The notes below the pieces were generated by a model. The model had not been told where the DNA came from. It searched no databases and saw nothing but the letters and a program-made list of their open reading frames with translations. From JB111 sp052093225 (GTDB taxonomy: Bacteria; Actinomycetota; Actinomycetes; Actinomycetales; Actinomycetaceae), in the NCBI GenBank assembly GCA_052093225.1, contig JBQDDG010000025.1:1-57134 (forward strand): DNA of 57,134 bases, read 5' to 3'. Numbering within the stretch: the first letter of the stretch is position 1; each line of letters starts with the position of its first letter. The position numbers and the translations under genes were made by a program. Shown one piece after another: positions 24,510-31,959 of this stretch.

Positions 24510-25274
24510 ATGGACACCCTTCCCGGCGACGCGCGGCCCAGCGACCACTACGAACGCCTCTGGCCGGTCCCGGAGGTGGTTCCCGCGGCGCAGCTGGCCG
24601 CGGAGTACGCGGAGCCGGGCGTCCGCTCGAACATGGTGACGTCGGTCGACGGGTCGCTGACGATGGACGGCCGCGCCGGCGGCCTGTCCGACCCGGTGGA
24701 CCAGGCGCACCTCCTCCTCGCGCGCGGCGCGGCCGACGTCCTGCTCGTGGGTGCGGGGACCGTGCGGGCCGAGGGCTACGGGCCGGTGCGGGTCCCGCCC
24801 GAGGTCGTCGAGCGCCGCCGCGCCGCCGGCATGAGCGACCACCCGCGGCTCGCCGTCGTGTCCTCGAGCCTCGACCTCGACGAGGACGGGCCGATGCTGC
24901 GCGACGCCCCCGAGCGGCCGCTCGTGCTCACCGTGACCGGGGCACCGGCGGACCGGGCGGACGCGCTCTCGCGCGTGGCCGACGTCGTCCATCTCCCGCC
25001 GGGGGAGAGCGGCGGCGTGCACGGCGGCGCGGTCGTCGAGGCGCTGCGGGAGCGCGGACTCTCCCGGATCCTCACCGAGGGCGGCCCGACGCTCCTCGGG
25101 TCGCTGGTCACCGAGGCCGCGTTGGACGAGATGCTCGTCAGCTACTCGCCGCTCGTCGCCGGCGGCACGGGCCGGCGGATGGTGCTGGGGGCGCCGGAGG
25201 GGGCGCGCGGGCTCGAGCTGGTCTCGCTCATCCGCTCCGGCGACCTGCTCATCGCGCGCTACCGGGTGCGGTAG
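24510..25274 (+). CDS. RibD C-terminal-domain (pyrimidine reductase-like) protein
   Basis: A 254-residue dihydrofolate-reductase-fold protein matching the reductase half of RibD. It has RSNMVTSVDGSLTMDGRAGGLS, LLARGAADVLLVGAGTVRAEGYG (NADPH binding) and SRILTEGGPTLLGSLV near the end. Stand-alone copies are widespread in actinobacteria and their substrates are mostly unknown; no riboflavin genes are near. Its last 26 bp overlap the convergent SDR gene, so the two messages have complementary 3' ends. Confidence 0.85.
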   Translation: MDTLPGDARPSDHYERLWPVPEVVPAAQLAAEYAEPGVRSNMVTSVDGSLTMDGRAGGLSDPVDQAHLLLARGAADVLLVGAGTVRAEGYGPVRVPPEVVERRRAAGMSDHPRLAVVSSSLDLDEDGPMLRDAPERPLVLTVTGAPADRADALSRVADVVHLPPGESGGVHGGAVVEALRERGLSRILTEGGPTLLGSLVTEAALDEMLVSYSPLVAGGTGRRMVLGAPEGARGLELVSLIRSGDLLIARYRVR

Positions 25275-26121
25275 GGCCCGGCGACCCGCTGCCGAGCGAC
25301 CAGTCGACGCCGAGCGCGGCGGCGCTGAGCTCCCAGTGCCGCTCGACGACGGCCGAGTCCGTGGCCGCCCGGTTGACCCTCCCCGGTCGTCGGCGGTCGT
25401 CGTAGTACCCGCCGGGCGCCCATGCGACGCCGGGTTCGCCGGCGACGAAGTGCGCGAGCGTCGCCCCGCCGGTCCCCGGTGAGGTGAGCAGCGGCTTGAG
25501 CGCCCCCTGGTACAGGCGGCCGAGGTACCCGTGGGTCCCTGCGGCGAAGCTCGTGCCCACGATGCCCGGGTGGAAGGCCACGGCGCTCAGCCCGTGGTCG
25601 TGGAAGTGCTGGTGGAGGCCACGGGTGAACAGCATGTTGGCGAGCTTCGCGGTCCCGTAGGCGCGGTTCGGTCGAAAGTCGCGCCTGCTCTCGAGGTCGT
25701 CGAGGTCGAGCCGGCCGTAGATCAGGTTCGCCACGCTGGCGGTCGCGACGACGCTCGCCCGGCTCGCGAGCAGCTTCGCCCGCAGCAGGTTGGTCAGCAG
25801 GTAGGGCGCGAGATGGTTGACCTGGAACGTGCGCTCGAAGCCGTCGGCGGTCTCGACCGGTCCGGTGAACAGCCCGCCCGCATTGTTGGCGAGGACGTCG
25901 ATCCGGTCGAGCGTGCGGTCGAGCTCGGCGGCGAGGTCCCGCACCTCGTCCAGGCGCGCGTAGTCGACGACGTGGTGCTCGGCCCCCGTCTGCCGGGCGA
26001 CCGCCGCGGTCTTGGCGGGGGAACGGCCGACGAGGACCAGTCGCGTGCCGTCGTTCGCGAGCTGACGGGCGGCGGCGGCGCCGATGCCGTCGCTCCCACC
26101 GGTGAGGACGATCGTGCGCAC
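25249..26121 (-). CDS. SDR-family NAD(P)-dependent oxidoreductase
   Basis: A 290-residue classical short-chain dehydrogenase. The nucleotide motif TGGSDGIG is at residues 8-15, NNAG follows in VLANNAGGLF, and Ser and the YxxxK pair occur in VVATASVANL and AYGTAKLAN. Size and the FHPGIVGTSF segment resemble retinol-dehydrogenase/protochlorophyllide-reductase-like SDRs. The substrate is unknown. The GTG start at 26121 has GGAGG 6 nt upstream. TAGCCT (26173-26178, minus) is a plausible -10 box. Confidence 0.88.
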   Translation of the reverse strand: MRTIVLTGGSDGIGAAAARQLANDGTRLVLVGRSPAKTAAVARQTGAEHHVVDYARLDEVRDLAAELDRTLDRIDVLANNAGGLFTGPVETADGFERTFQVNHLAPYLLTNLLRAKLLASRASVVATASVANLIYGRLDLDDLESRRDFRPNRAYGTAKLANMLFTRGLHQHFHDHGLSAVAFHPGIVGTSFAAGTHGYLGRLYQGALKPLLTSPGTGGATLAHFVAGEPGVAWAPGGYYDDRRRPGRVNRAATDSAVVERHWELSAAALGVDWSLGSGSPGPTAPGSAR

Positions 26122-26328
26122 GGCAGACCTCCGTCGCTGTGGTGGGCGGTCCCGGGAGCGGGCCGCGGAAGAAGGCTAGACCCGCCCGAGATGCCGGGCG
26201 CACGCGCCGCGTCCTCCCGGGCGGGACGGGCCTCGCGCTCGGGCAACGGCCCGGCGGGCGGGGGCTGCCCCCGCGCCTGCGGCCCGGCGGTCGGGACCTC
26301 CGACCCGCGCATCCTCCCCTCCCGCTCC

Positions 26329-26353
26329 GTAGCGTCGGTGGTGACACCCACCG
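26329..26353 (+). promoter_or_regulatory. gldA promoter with overlapping inverted repeat
   Basis: TAGCGT (26329-26334) is followed directly by a 7-bp inverted repeat CGGTGGG-tgaca-CCCACCG (26335-26353). This would sit at the transcription start, a classic repressor position, about 25 nt ahead of gldA. Confidence 0.45.
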
Positions 26354-26377
26354 CAGCGCCTCGTGAAGGAGACCGTC

Positions 26378-27523
26378 ATGGCCGACCAGCCGCTCATGTC
26401 CCTCATCGCCCCCTCCCGCTACAGCCAGGGACGCGGCGCGATGGCCCGCATCGGCGCGGAGCTCGCGCGGCTCGGCTCGGTGCCGATGATCGTGGCCGAC
26501 GACGTGGTGTGGGGGATCGTCGGCGAGACGGTCACCGCGTCGCTGGAGGCCGAGGGCCTGCCCGTGCACCGCGTGGGCTTCACGGGGTACGCGACCGCCG
26601 CGGCGATCGACTCGCTCGCCGCGCGGGCGGGCGAGCTCGGGGCGGACGTCGTCGCCGGGGTCGGGGGCGGTTCCGTCATCGACGCGGTCAAGGCCGCCGG
26701 CCACCTCGCCGGCACCCGGTGGGCCTCGGTGCCGACGATCGCGTCGACGGACGCACCGTGCTCCGCGCTGTCCGTCGTCTACACCGAGGACGGCGCCATG
26801 GAGGAGTACCGCTTCTTCCCGCGCAACCCCGACCTGGTCCTCGTCGACACCCAGCTCGTCGCGAACGCCCCCGTCCGGCTTCTCGTGGCCGGCATCGGCG
26901 ATGCCCTGGCCACGTGGCCGGAGGCCCGCGCGGTCGCCCGCGCGCAGGCCGGCACGATGGCCGGCGGTGCGGCGACGATGTCCGCCAAGGCGCTCGCCCG
27001 CCTCAGCTGGGAGATCCTCCACGAGGATGCGCTTCCCGCGATCGCCGCGGTGGGCCGGAACGTCGTCACCCCCGCGGTCGACCGCGTGGTGGAGGCGAAC
27101 ACGCTGCTGTCCGGGCTCGGCTTCGAGTCCAGCGGCCTGGCCGGCGCCCACGCCATCCACGACGGCCTCACCGCGGTCCCGCAGACGCACCACCTCACGC
27201 ACGGCGAGAAGGTCAACGTCGGCACCACCACGCAGCTCGTGCTCGAGTCCGCCCCCACTGCGGAGCTCGACGACTTCATCCGCTTCACCACCGCGGTCGG
27301 ACTCCCGAACACGCTGCTCGAGGCAGGTCTCGACGTCGACGACCTCGACTCCCTGACGGCGGTCGCCGAGGCGGCCACCGCCGAGGGCGAGACGATCCAC
27401 AACATGGACGTCGAGATCACGGTGACGACGCTCGTCGACGCACTGCGCTTCCTCGACGACTACGCCGCCCGGGTGCGCAAGGACGCGGGGCTCCCTGCGC
27501 CCGCACCGATGCACCAGGGCTGA
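26378..27523 (+). CDS. gldA: Glycerol dehydrogenase (group III iron/zinc alcohol dehydrogenase)
   Basis: A 381-residue metal-dependent dehydrogenase oxidising glycerol to dihydroxyacetone with NAD. The dinucleotide motif VVAGVGGGSVIDAVKA, the TIASTDAPCSALSVVY loop, and metal ligands in GIGDALATW (Asp), GAHAIHDGL (His) and HHLTHGEKV (His) are all present. AAGGAG lies 8 nt before ATG 26378, favoured over an in-frame ATG at 26363. No dihydroxyacetone kinase is adjacent. The FGGY kinase 2 kb away hints at polyol use but is not in the same operon. Confidence 0.9.
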   Translation: MADQPLMSLIAPSRYSQGRGAMARIGAELARLGSVPMIVADDVVWGIVGETVTASLEAEGLPVHRVGFTGYATAAAIDSLAARAGELGADVVAGVGGGSVIDAVKAAGHLAGTRWASVPTIASTDAPCSALSVVYTEDGAMEEYRFFPRNPDLVLVDTQLVANAPVRLLVAGIGDALATWPEARAVARAQAGTMAGGAATMSAKALARLSWEILHEDALPAIAAVGRNVVTPAVDRVVEANTLLSGLGFESSGLAGAHAIHDGLTAVPQTHHLTHGEKVNVGTTTQLVLESAPTAELDDFIRFTTAVGLPNTLLEAGLDVDDLDSLTAVAEAATAEGETIHNMDVEITVTTLVDALRFLDDYAARVRKDAGLPAPAPMHQG

Positions 27524-27610
27524 GCGGGAGGAGGGCCGGACGGTGCCACGGGCCGGGCGGGTTGCGGTGACCGGGCAGCGGTCCGGTCGTCGCGCCTGGC
27601 CCCGCGGCGC

Positions 27611-27855
27611 GGGGCCCCCCCCCCCGCCCGGGGGGAGGGGGGGACCGGCGCCCCGGGCCCGGCCCCGGGGGGCCCCCCCCGCGGGGGGGCCCCGCGCGGG
27701 GGGGTTGCCCCCCCGGGACCCGNNNNNNNNNNCCCTCCGCCCCGGGGGTGGGGGGGCGGGGGGCGGCCGGGGCCCGGGGGGGGGGGGGTTGGGGGGCCCG
27801 GGGCCGGGCGCGGGCGGGCCGGCCGGCCCCGGGGGGGGGGGCCCCGGCCCCCGTC
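27611..27855. other. Assembly gap with low-quality flanks
   Basis: Ten Ns (27723-27732) are flanked on both sides by about 110 bp of almost pure G and C runs, unlike any other part of the window. The runs look like sequencing or assembly artefacts at a scaffold join. The true length and content between gldA and the acyltransferase gene are unknown. No gene should be called across it. Confidence 0.9.
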
Positions 27856-27861
27856 CGGAGG

Positions 27862-28467
27862 TCAGGAGCGAACGGGCTCCAGGCGCCTGTCCTCGGAGGC
27901 CAGCGACGGCGGGGTGCCCTGCTCGGGGATGATGCCCACCTTGTCCGCGTAGAAGGCGCGGATCTTGTCCATGTCCGCGGCCACGTCGCCGGTCAGGTGC
28001 ACGGTCGGCCCGAGGCCGGTGGTCCGCGTGACCGAGTCGAGGAAGCCGAGGATCACCGGGAGGTCGGCGGCGCGCGCGATCCGGTAGAAGCCCGACTTCC
28101 AGTGCTCGCCGCGGTCGCGGGTGCCCTCGGGCGTGATGACGAGGTGGAAGGACTCGCCCCGGTCCGCTCGGGCGACGAGGTCCTCGACGAGGCCCTCGGG
28201 GCTCTGCCGGTCCACGGGGATGCCCCCGACGGCGCGGAAGAACACGCCCGCGGCGCCCGTGAAGAACTCCTTCTTCATCAGCACCTTCGGCGTGAGGTCG
28301 CGCGACCAGGCGATCCCGAGCATGAGGACGAAGTCCCAGCGGGAGGTGTGCGGGGCCCCGATGAAGATGGCGCGCGGCTCGTGCACGTCATGCGCGACGA
28401 GTCGGTAGCCGGCGATCTTGAGCAGGGCCTTGGCGAGCGCGCGGCGTGCGAGGCGGGGGGAGAGCAC
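27862..28467 (-). CDS. PlsC-like 1-acyl-glycerol-3-phosphate acyltransferase family protein
   Basis: A 201-residue acyltransferase with the HX4D catalytic motif at residues 40-45 (HTSRWD), the glycine/proline acceptor-binding segment GGIPVDRQS, and TPEGTR. It is shorter than typical PlsC and has no strong membrane helix, as in the actinobacterial acyltransferases related to phosphatidate and storage lipid synthesis. The substrate is unproven. The GTG start at 28467 carries TAGCGT 6 nt upstream. The stop codon is only a few bases from the damaged sequence, but the reading frame itself looks intact. Confidence 0.82.
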   Translation of the reverse strand: MLSPRLARRALAKALLKIAGYRLVAHDVHEPRAIFIGAPHTSRWDFVLMLGIAWSRDLTPKVLMKKEFFTGAAGVFFRAVGGIPVDRQSPEGLVEDLVARADRGESFHLVITPEGTRDRGEHWKSGFYRIARAADLPVILGFLDSVTRTTGLGPTVHLTGDVAADMDKIRAFYADKVGIIPEQGTPPSLASEDRRLEPVRS

Positions 28468-28473
28468 GGTGTC

Positions 28474-28479
28474 ACGCTA
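28474..28479 (-). promoter_or_regulatory. Leaderless -10 box, acyltransferase
   Basis: TAGCGT, then gacacc, then the GTG start at 28467. Confidence 0.65.
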
Positions 28480-28536
28480 GCGCGTGGGCCGGTGACGCGC
28501 CCCGCGTGGGAGAGACCGCCGCCCGCGGGGGCCACG

Positions 28537-28542
28537 TAGATT
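28537..28542 (+). promoter_or_regulatory. Leaderless -10 box, CYTH gene
   Basis: TAGATT, then ctggcc, then ATG 28549. It is back to back with the acyltransferase promoter, about 58 bp apart. Confidence 0.65.
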
Positions 28543-28548
28543 CTGGCC

Positions 28549-29181
28549 ATGAGCGACACCGGCTACGGAGATTTCGAGTTCGAGCGGAAGTTCGTGCTCG
28601 ACGGGCTTCCGGCGGTCGCCGCGACCGAGGCGGACCCGGTGCTCATCGTCCAGTCCTACCTGGTGGCGGCAGACGGCTACGCCGTGCGGGTCCGGGTGCA
28701 GGCCCCCGGAGCCGGTCTGCGTGCCCCGGACCTCGCTGCGGCCGACGACGTCCTCGAGGAGATGGCCCCGCGGGTCGAGTTCGCCGCGATCACGGCCAAG
28801 GGTCCGCACGTCGGCGGTACCCGGTACGAGGCGGAGCGCGAGCTGGACCCGCAGGTCGCCGTCGAGCTCGTCCGGCGCGGCCCCCACCACGTCGTCAAGC
28901 TCCGGCACGCCCTGTGGCTCGGCGAAGACGGCTGGGTGATCGACGAGTTCGCGGGCGACAACGCCCCGCTCGTCGTGGCCGAGTGCGAGCGGGGCGGGCC
29001 GGTCGTCGACCTGGTCATCCCCGACTTCTGCGTCAGCGAGGTCACCGCGGACACGCGGTTCGGCAACGAGCACCTCGCCGTTGAGCCCTACGCGGGCTGG
29101 CGGCAGACGTTCGAGCGGGAGCTGGCCGTCACCGGCCCGGTGTTCTCCCAGGAGTTCGGGCAGAACCGGCTGCCGCGCTGA
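28549..29181 (+). CDS. CYTH-domain protein (triphosphate-tunnel metalloenzyme)
   Basis: A 210-residue CYTH protein. The N-terminal E-x-E-x-K signature is present as EFERKFVL, and acidic and basic strand residues of the tunnel follow (VRVRVQ, AAITAKGP, VVKLRHAL, VIDEFAGDN, LVVAECE). Family members hydrolyse inorganic tripolyphosphate or thiamine triphosphate, or are class IV adenylate cyclases. Given the Ppx/GppA gene also in the window, polyphosphate chemistry is the likeliest guess, but the two genes are 23 kb apart. Confidence 0.82.
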   Translation: MSDTGYGDFEFERKFVLDGLPAVAATEADPVLIVQSYLVAADGYAVRVRVQAPGAGLRAPDLAAADDVLEEMAPRVEFAAITAKGPHVGGTRYEAERELDPQVAVELVRRGPHHVVKLRHALWLGEDGWVIDEFAGDNAPLVVAECERGGPVVDLVIPDFCVSEVTADTRFGNEHLAVEPYAGWRQTFERELAVTGPVFSQEFGQNRLPR

Positions 29182-29195
29182 CCGCGGCGCCCACG

Positions 29196-29229
29196 ACGGC
29201 CACCTGCCCGTGACGGCCACGTGCCCGTG
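29196..29229. repeat. 17-bp direct repeat, two copies
   Basis: ACGGCCACCTGCCCGTG and ACGGCCACGTGCCCGTG are directly adjacent and followed by a partial third unit (ACGGCCTCGG). They lie between the convergent CYTH and patatin genes. Confidence 0.7.
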
Positions 29230-29248
29230 ACGGCCTCGGGCCTGGTCG

Positions 29249-31033
29249 TCAGGCGCCGCCGAGACCCGTGTTGTCGTCGAGCCGCCACAGGGGTGGGGCA
29301 TCGATGTGCTCGCCGTGCGTCTCCCACGTCCGCCACCACGTGTCCGCGTGAGCGGGGACGTGCCCGGCCGGGATCACCTCGAGGAGGTCGCGGATCTCGT
29401 TCTTCACGTCGGTGAGCTCGTCGATGAGGCTGGACCGGCCCTTCGCCCCCGGCGCGCTGTGCAGGAGGTGCCGCAGCTCGGTGCGCAGGTCGGTGCGGTG
29501 CGTGGGTGCACGGGACGCCGTGCCGTCGCCCGCGTCGTCCGTCGCCGCGGACGGCGTCCTCCCCTCATCCCGTTCCGCCTCCCGTCCGAAGAACCGCAGT
29601 ACGCGCGTCGCCGCGCCGTTCTCGCGGCGCTCCGCGCTCTCGCCCCGTCCGCTGCGTCCGCCGCCGCCCGGTCGGGTCGCGCCGCCCGCACCGCCGACGG
29701 CGAGGCCGGCGAGCCCCGGGACGGCCTCGGCCGAGGGCACGCGCCCCGAGCCGTCGGGGGCCAGGAGGAGCTCCTCGATCTCCCACGCCCGTCGCCTGGC
29801 GCGGACGAGGCTCGCGCCCGCCTCCTCGTCGGCCTCGGACGCGCCCTGGTGGACCTGGGCGGCGCGGATCCAGCCGTGGTCCGCCATGAGGGCGGTGAGC
29901 CCGCGGTCCACCGTCATCGTGTCGTGGACGTCGACGGTCGCGTGGACCACCTTCGCCCCAGACTTGCGGGCGAACACGACCTCGTCGCGGAGCTGCTCGT
30001 CGGACATAATCGAGGTCCCGGTCCGCATCATCACGGACACGATGTCCGTCCCGACCGACGAGCTACCGGCACGGGCGCCCGGCGGGTGGCACACGATCGC
30101 CCACGTGTCGGTGACGCCGAGCTTGTCGATGACGACGTCGGCCGGCAGATTCTCGCGGACGCCGCCGTCGATGTAGTGCTCGCCGGCGATCGGGATCGGG
30201 TGGAAGACGGCGGGGATCGCGCACGAGGCCCACACCGCGAGGGTGAGGTCGGAGGCGGAGACCGGTGCGCCGTCGTCGCCGAGGAGCGGGACGTCGCCGC
30301 GGTCGCGCAGGACGCCGTCCTCGTCGGCGAAGCGCAGCTCGCCGGACTGGAGGCCGACCATAGCCACCCGCAGCACCGTGCCGGCGGCGCGGACCCGCGC
30401 CGGGTCGAACGTCTCGGTGTCGATGAGGCGGTCGACGACCGGCCCCGGCGTGTACATCGCCCCCGCGTGGGAGGCGCCGCGCAGGATCGCGGCGAGGTCG
30501 CCGCCCGCGCGGCCGATGGCGGGCAGGTTGGTGATCATGTGGACGATCTGGGCGGCCGTCCAGCCGCCCGGCCCCGCGTCGGCCTCGGCCGCCTCGCTCG
30601 CGGCGCGCGCCTCCGCGGCGGTCTCCGGCACCGTCCCGGCCGGTGTCGTCGTGCGTTCGCTGGTGCCGCGGCTGACGGGGTCGAGGAGCTGGAGGTAGGC
30701 CGGGCCGCGTGCGCTCAGCGCCTCCCACCAGGGCTGCGGCGTGAACATCGCGTCGGGCGAGTCCATCTGTCGCCACAGCGCGTCGAGGTGGTCGAGCCAA
30801 GCCACCTGCTCGGCATGGTCGGCGCCCTGCGCGAGGATCGCGCTGACGATCGCGCCGGACGAGGCGCCGGCGAACACTGACGGCGCGATGCCCGCCTCGT
30901 CGTAGAGGTAGCGCAGCGCGCCGAGGTGGAAGTCGGCGCGCGACCCGCCCCCGGAGAGCACGAGCCCGGTCGTCCGGTTCCGTCGCCTCCCCACGCTCGG
31001 TACCCAGCGGCCGGGAGGCAGACGTCGGGTCAT
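29249..31033 (-). CDS. Patatin-like phospholipase
   Basis: A 594-residue protein with a patatin domain. The oxyanion hole LVLSGGGSRADFHLGALRYL is near residue 27, the nucleophile elbow GASSG near residue 56, and the catalytic-dyad Asp in HYIDGGVRENLPAD in the middle. These are serine lipid acyl hydrolases of the cytosol or inner membrane face. The C-terminal 200 residues have a Gly/Ser/Arg-rich linker (GGATRPGGGGRSGRGESAERR) and then a helical region ending WRLDDNTGLGGA, outside the usual domain. ATG 31033 has TACCCT 7 nt upstream. Confidence 0.87.
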   Translation of the reverse strand: MTRRLPPGRWVPSVGRRRNRTTGLVLSGGGSRADFHLGALRYLYDEAGIAPSVFAGASSGAIVSAILAQGADHAEQVAWLDHLDALWRQMDSPDAMFTPQPWWEALSARGPAYLQLLDPVSRGTSERTTTPAGTVPETAAEARAASEAAEADAGPGGWTAAQIVHMITNLPAIGRAGGDLAAILRGASHAGAMYTPGPVVDRLIDTETFDPARVRAAGTVLRVAMVGLQSGELRFADEDGVLRDRGDVPLLGDDGAPVSASDLTLAVWASCAIPAVFHPIPIAGEHYIDGGVRENLPADVVIDKLGVTDTWAIVCHPPGARAGSSSVGTDIVSVMMRTGTSIMSDEQLRDEVVFARKSGAKVVHATVDVHDTMTVDRGLTALMADHGWIRAAQVHQGASEADEEAGASLVRARRRAWEIEELLLAPDGSGRVPSAEAVPGLAGLAVGGAGGATRPGGGGRSGRGESAERRENGAATRVLRFFGREAERDEGRTPSAATDDAGDGTASRAPTHRTDLRTELRHLLHSAPGAKGRSSLIDELTDVKNEIRDLLEVIPAGHVPAHADTWWRTWETHGEHIDAPPLWRLDDNTGLGGA

Positions 31034-31040
31034 GCCGTCC

Positions 31041-31046
31041 AGGGTA
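31041..31046 (-). promoter_or_regulatory. Leaderless -10 box, patatin gene
   Basis: TACCCT, then 7 nt, then ATG 31033. Confidence 0.6.
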
Positions 31047-31159
31047 GGGCGCAGCGGCGCCGAGGGACATGGGGTGCCGGACGTCGCCGACCGGGCCGAC
31101 CGGCTGAACGACCGGCGGGTCGGAGCGCCAGGCAGGCCCGGGCGGTCGGCAGGGGCACC

Positions 31160-31179
31160 CGGGCCGCCCGAGCGGCCCG
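31160..31179 (-). terminator. Hairpin terminator of the tetR gene
   Basis: CGGGCCGC and GCGGCCCG form a perfect 8-bp stem with a 4-nt loop, starting 6 nt after the TetR stop at 31185. Confidence 0.6.
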
Positions 31180-31184
31180 CCCGG

Positions 31185-31793
31185 TCACTCCTGCGGCGTG
31201 CGCGTGCCAAGGATGGCGTCGACGAGCCGCGCCGCGTCCCCGCCGGCGGGCGGCTGCCGGCTGAGCGCGCGCAGCATGATGACGCCGACGAGTGCCTCGC
31301 CGATCTCGTCGAACGGTGCGCCGGGGTAGAGGTTCGGCGCCTGGCCGACGGACTCCTCGAGGCGCCGGACCATCGACTTCCCACCCGTGGGGCCCTCCTC
31401 GCCGGAGAGGCTGTCCCGGATGCGCACGGCGACGTCGTCGCTCTCGGTCCCCGCGGCGATGAGCGAACGCAGCAGCCCCTCGGTCCCGGAGTCGAAGAGG
31501 CTGTCGAAGATCGTCTGCACCCAGCCGGTGAGGTCGGCGCGGACGTCCCCGGTGTCCGGCAGCGTGAGGTCGGCCGGGATGAGCAGCCCCTCGATCAGGC
31601 ACTCGGCGACGACGGCGGACTTCGAGGGCCACCACCGGTAGATGGTCTGCTTGCCGACGCCCGCCTCGGCGGCGATGCCGGAGATCGTCAGGTCGTCGTA
31701 GCCGTGCGCCACGAACAGCCTGGCGGTGGCCTCGAGGACCGCCATCCGCGCGGCCTCGCTGCGTACGGGACCGCTCCGGGTCGTGCTGCTCAT
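31185..31793 (-). CDS. TetR-family transcriptional repressor
   Basis: A 202-residue regulator with the TetR helix-turn-helix near residues 35-60 (DDLTISGIAAEAGVGKQTIYRWWPSK), followed by a helical ligand and dimer domain. It is divergent from an MMPL transporter gene, with a clear inverted repeat between them, so it very likely represses that transporter and itself. The start at 31793 is taken because GAAAGGA lies 7 nt upstream; a GTG at 31811 is in frame but lacks a site. The ligand is probably a compound exported by the MMPL protein. Confidence 0.9.
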   Translation of the reverse strand: MSSTTRSGPVRSEAARMAVLEATARLFVAHGYDDLTISGIAAEAGVGKQTIYRWWPSKSAVVAECLIEGLLIPADLTLPDTGDVRADLTGWVQTIFDSLFDSGTEGLLRSLIAAGTESDDVAVRIRDSLSGEEGPTGGKSMVRRLEESVGQAPNLYPGAPFDEIGEALVGVIMLRALSRQPPAGGDAARLVDAILGTRTPQE

Positions 31794-31848
31794 GTCGGTG
31801 TCCTTTCTCACGGTGGTGCACCCGCGTTCCAGGGCGCGACCTCATTGC

Positions 31849-31865
31849 CGAGACGATACGTCTCG
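31849..31865. promoter_or_regulatory. TetR operator between tetR and mmpL
   Basis: CGAGACG-ATA-CGTCTCG is a perfect inverted repeat with a 3-nt centre. On the minus strand it contains TATCGT (31853-31858), a plausible tetR -10 box. On the plus strand TACTCT (31869-31874), a plausible mmpL -10 box, starts 4 nt after it. One dimer could therefore block both promoters. Confidence 0.7.
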
Positions 31866-31959
31866 TCTTACTCTAGTGCAGGTTCGTCGCCGCAGGCGAG
31901 GACCGTCGGGTCCATCGGGTCCGGCGCGACCACGGACGACACAGGGAGCAGGGACAAGC

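Noticed and set aside
27611..27855. Poly-G/poly-C region as a G-quadruplex or biological repeat
   Set aside because: It surrounds a 10-N gap and is unlike all neighbouring DNA, so an assembly artefact is far more likely.
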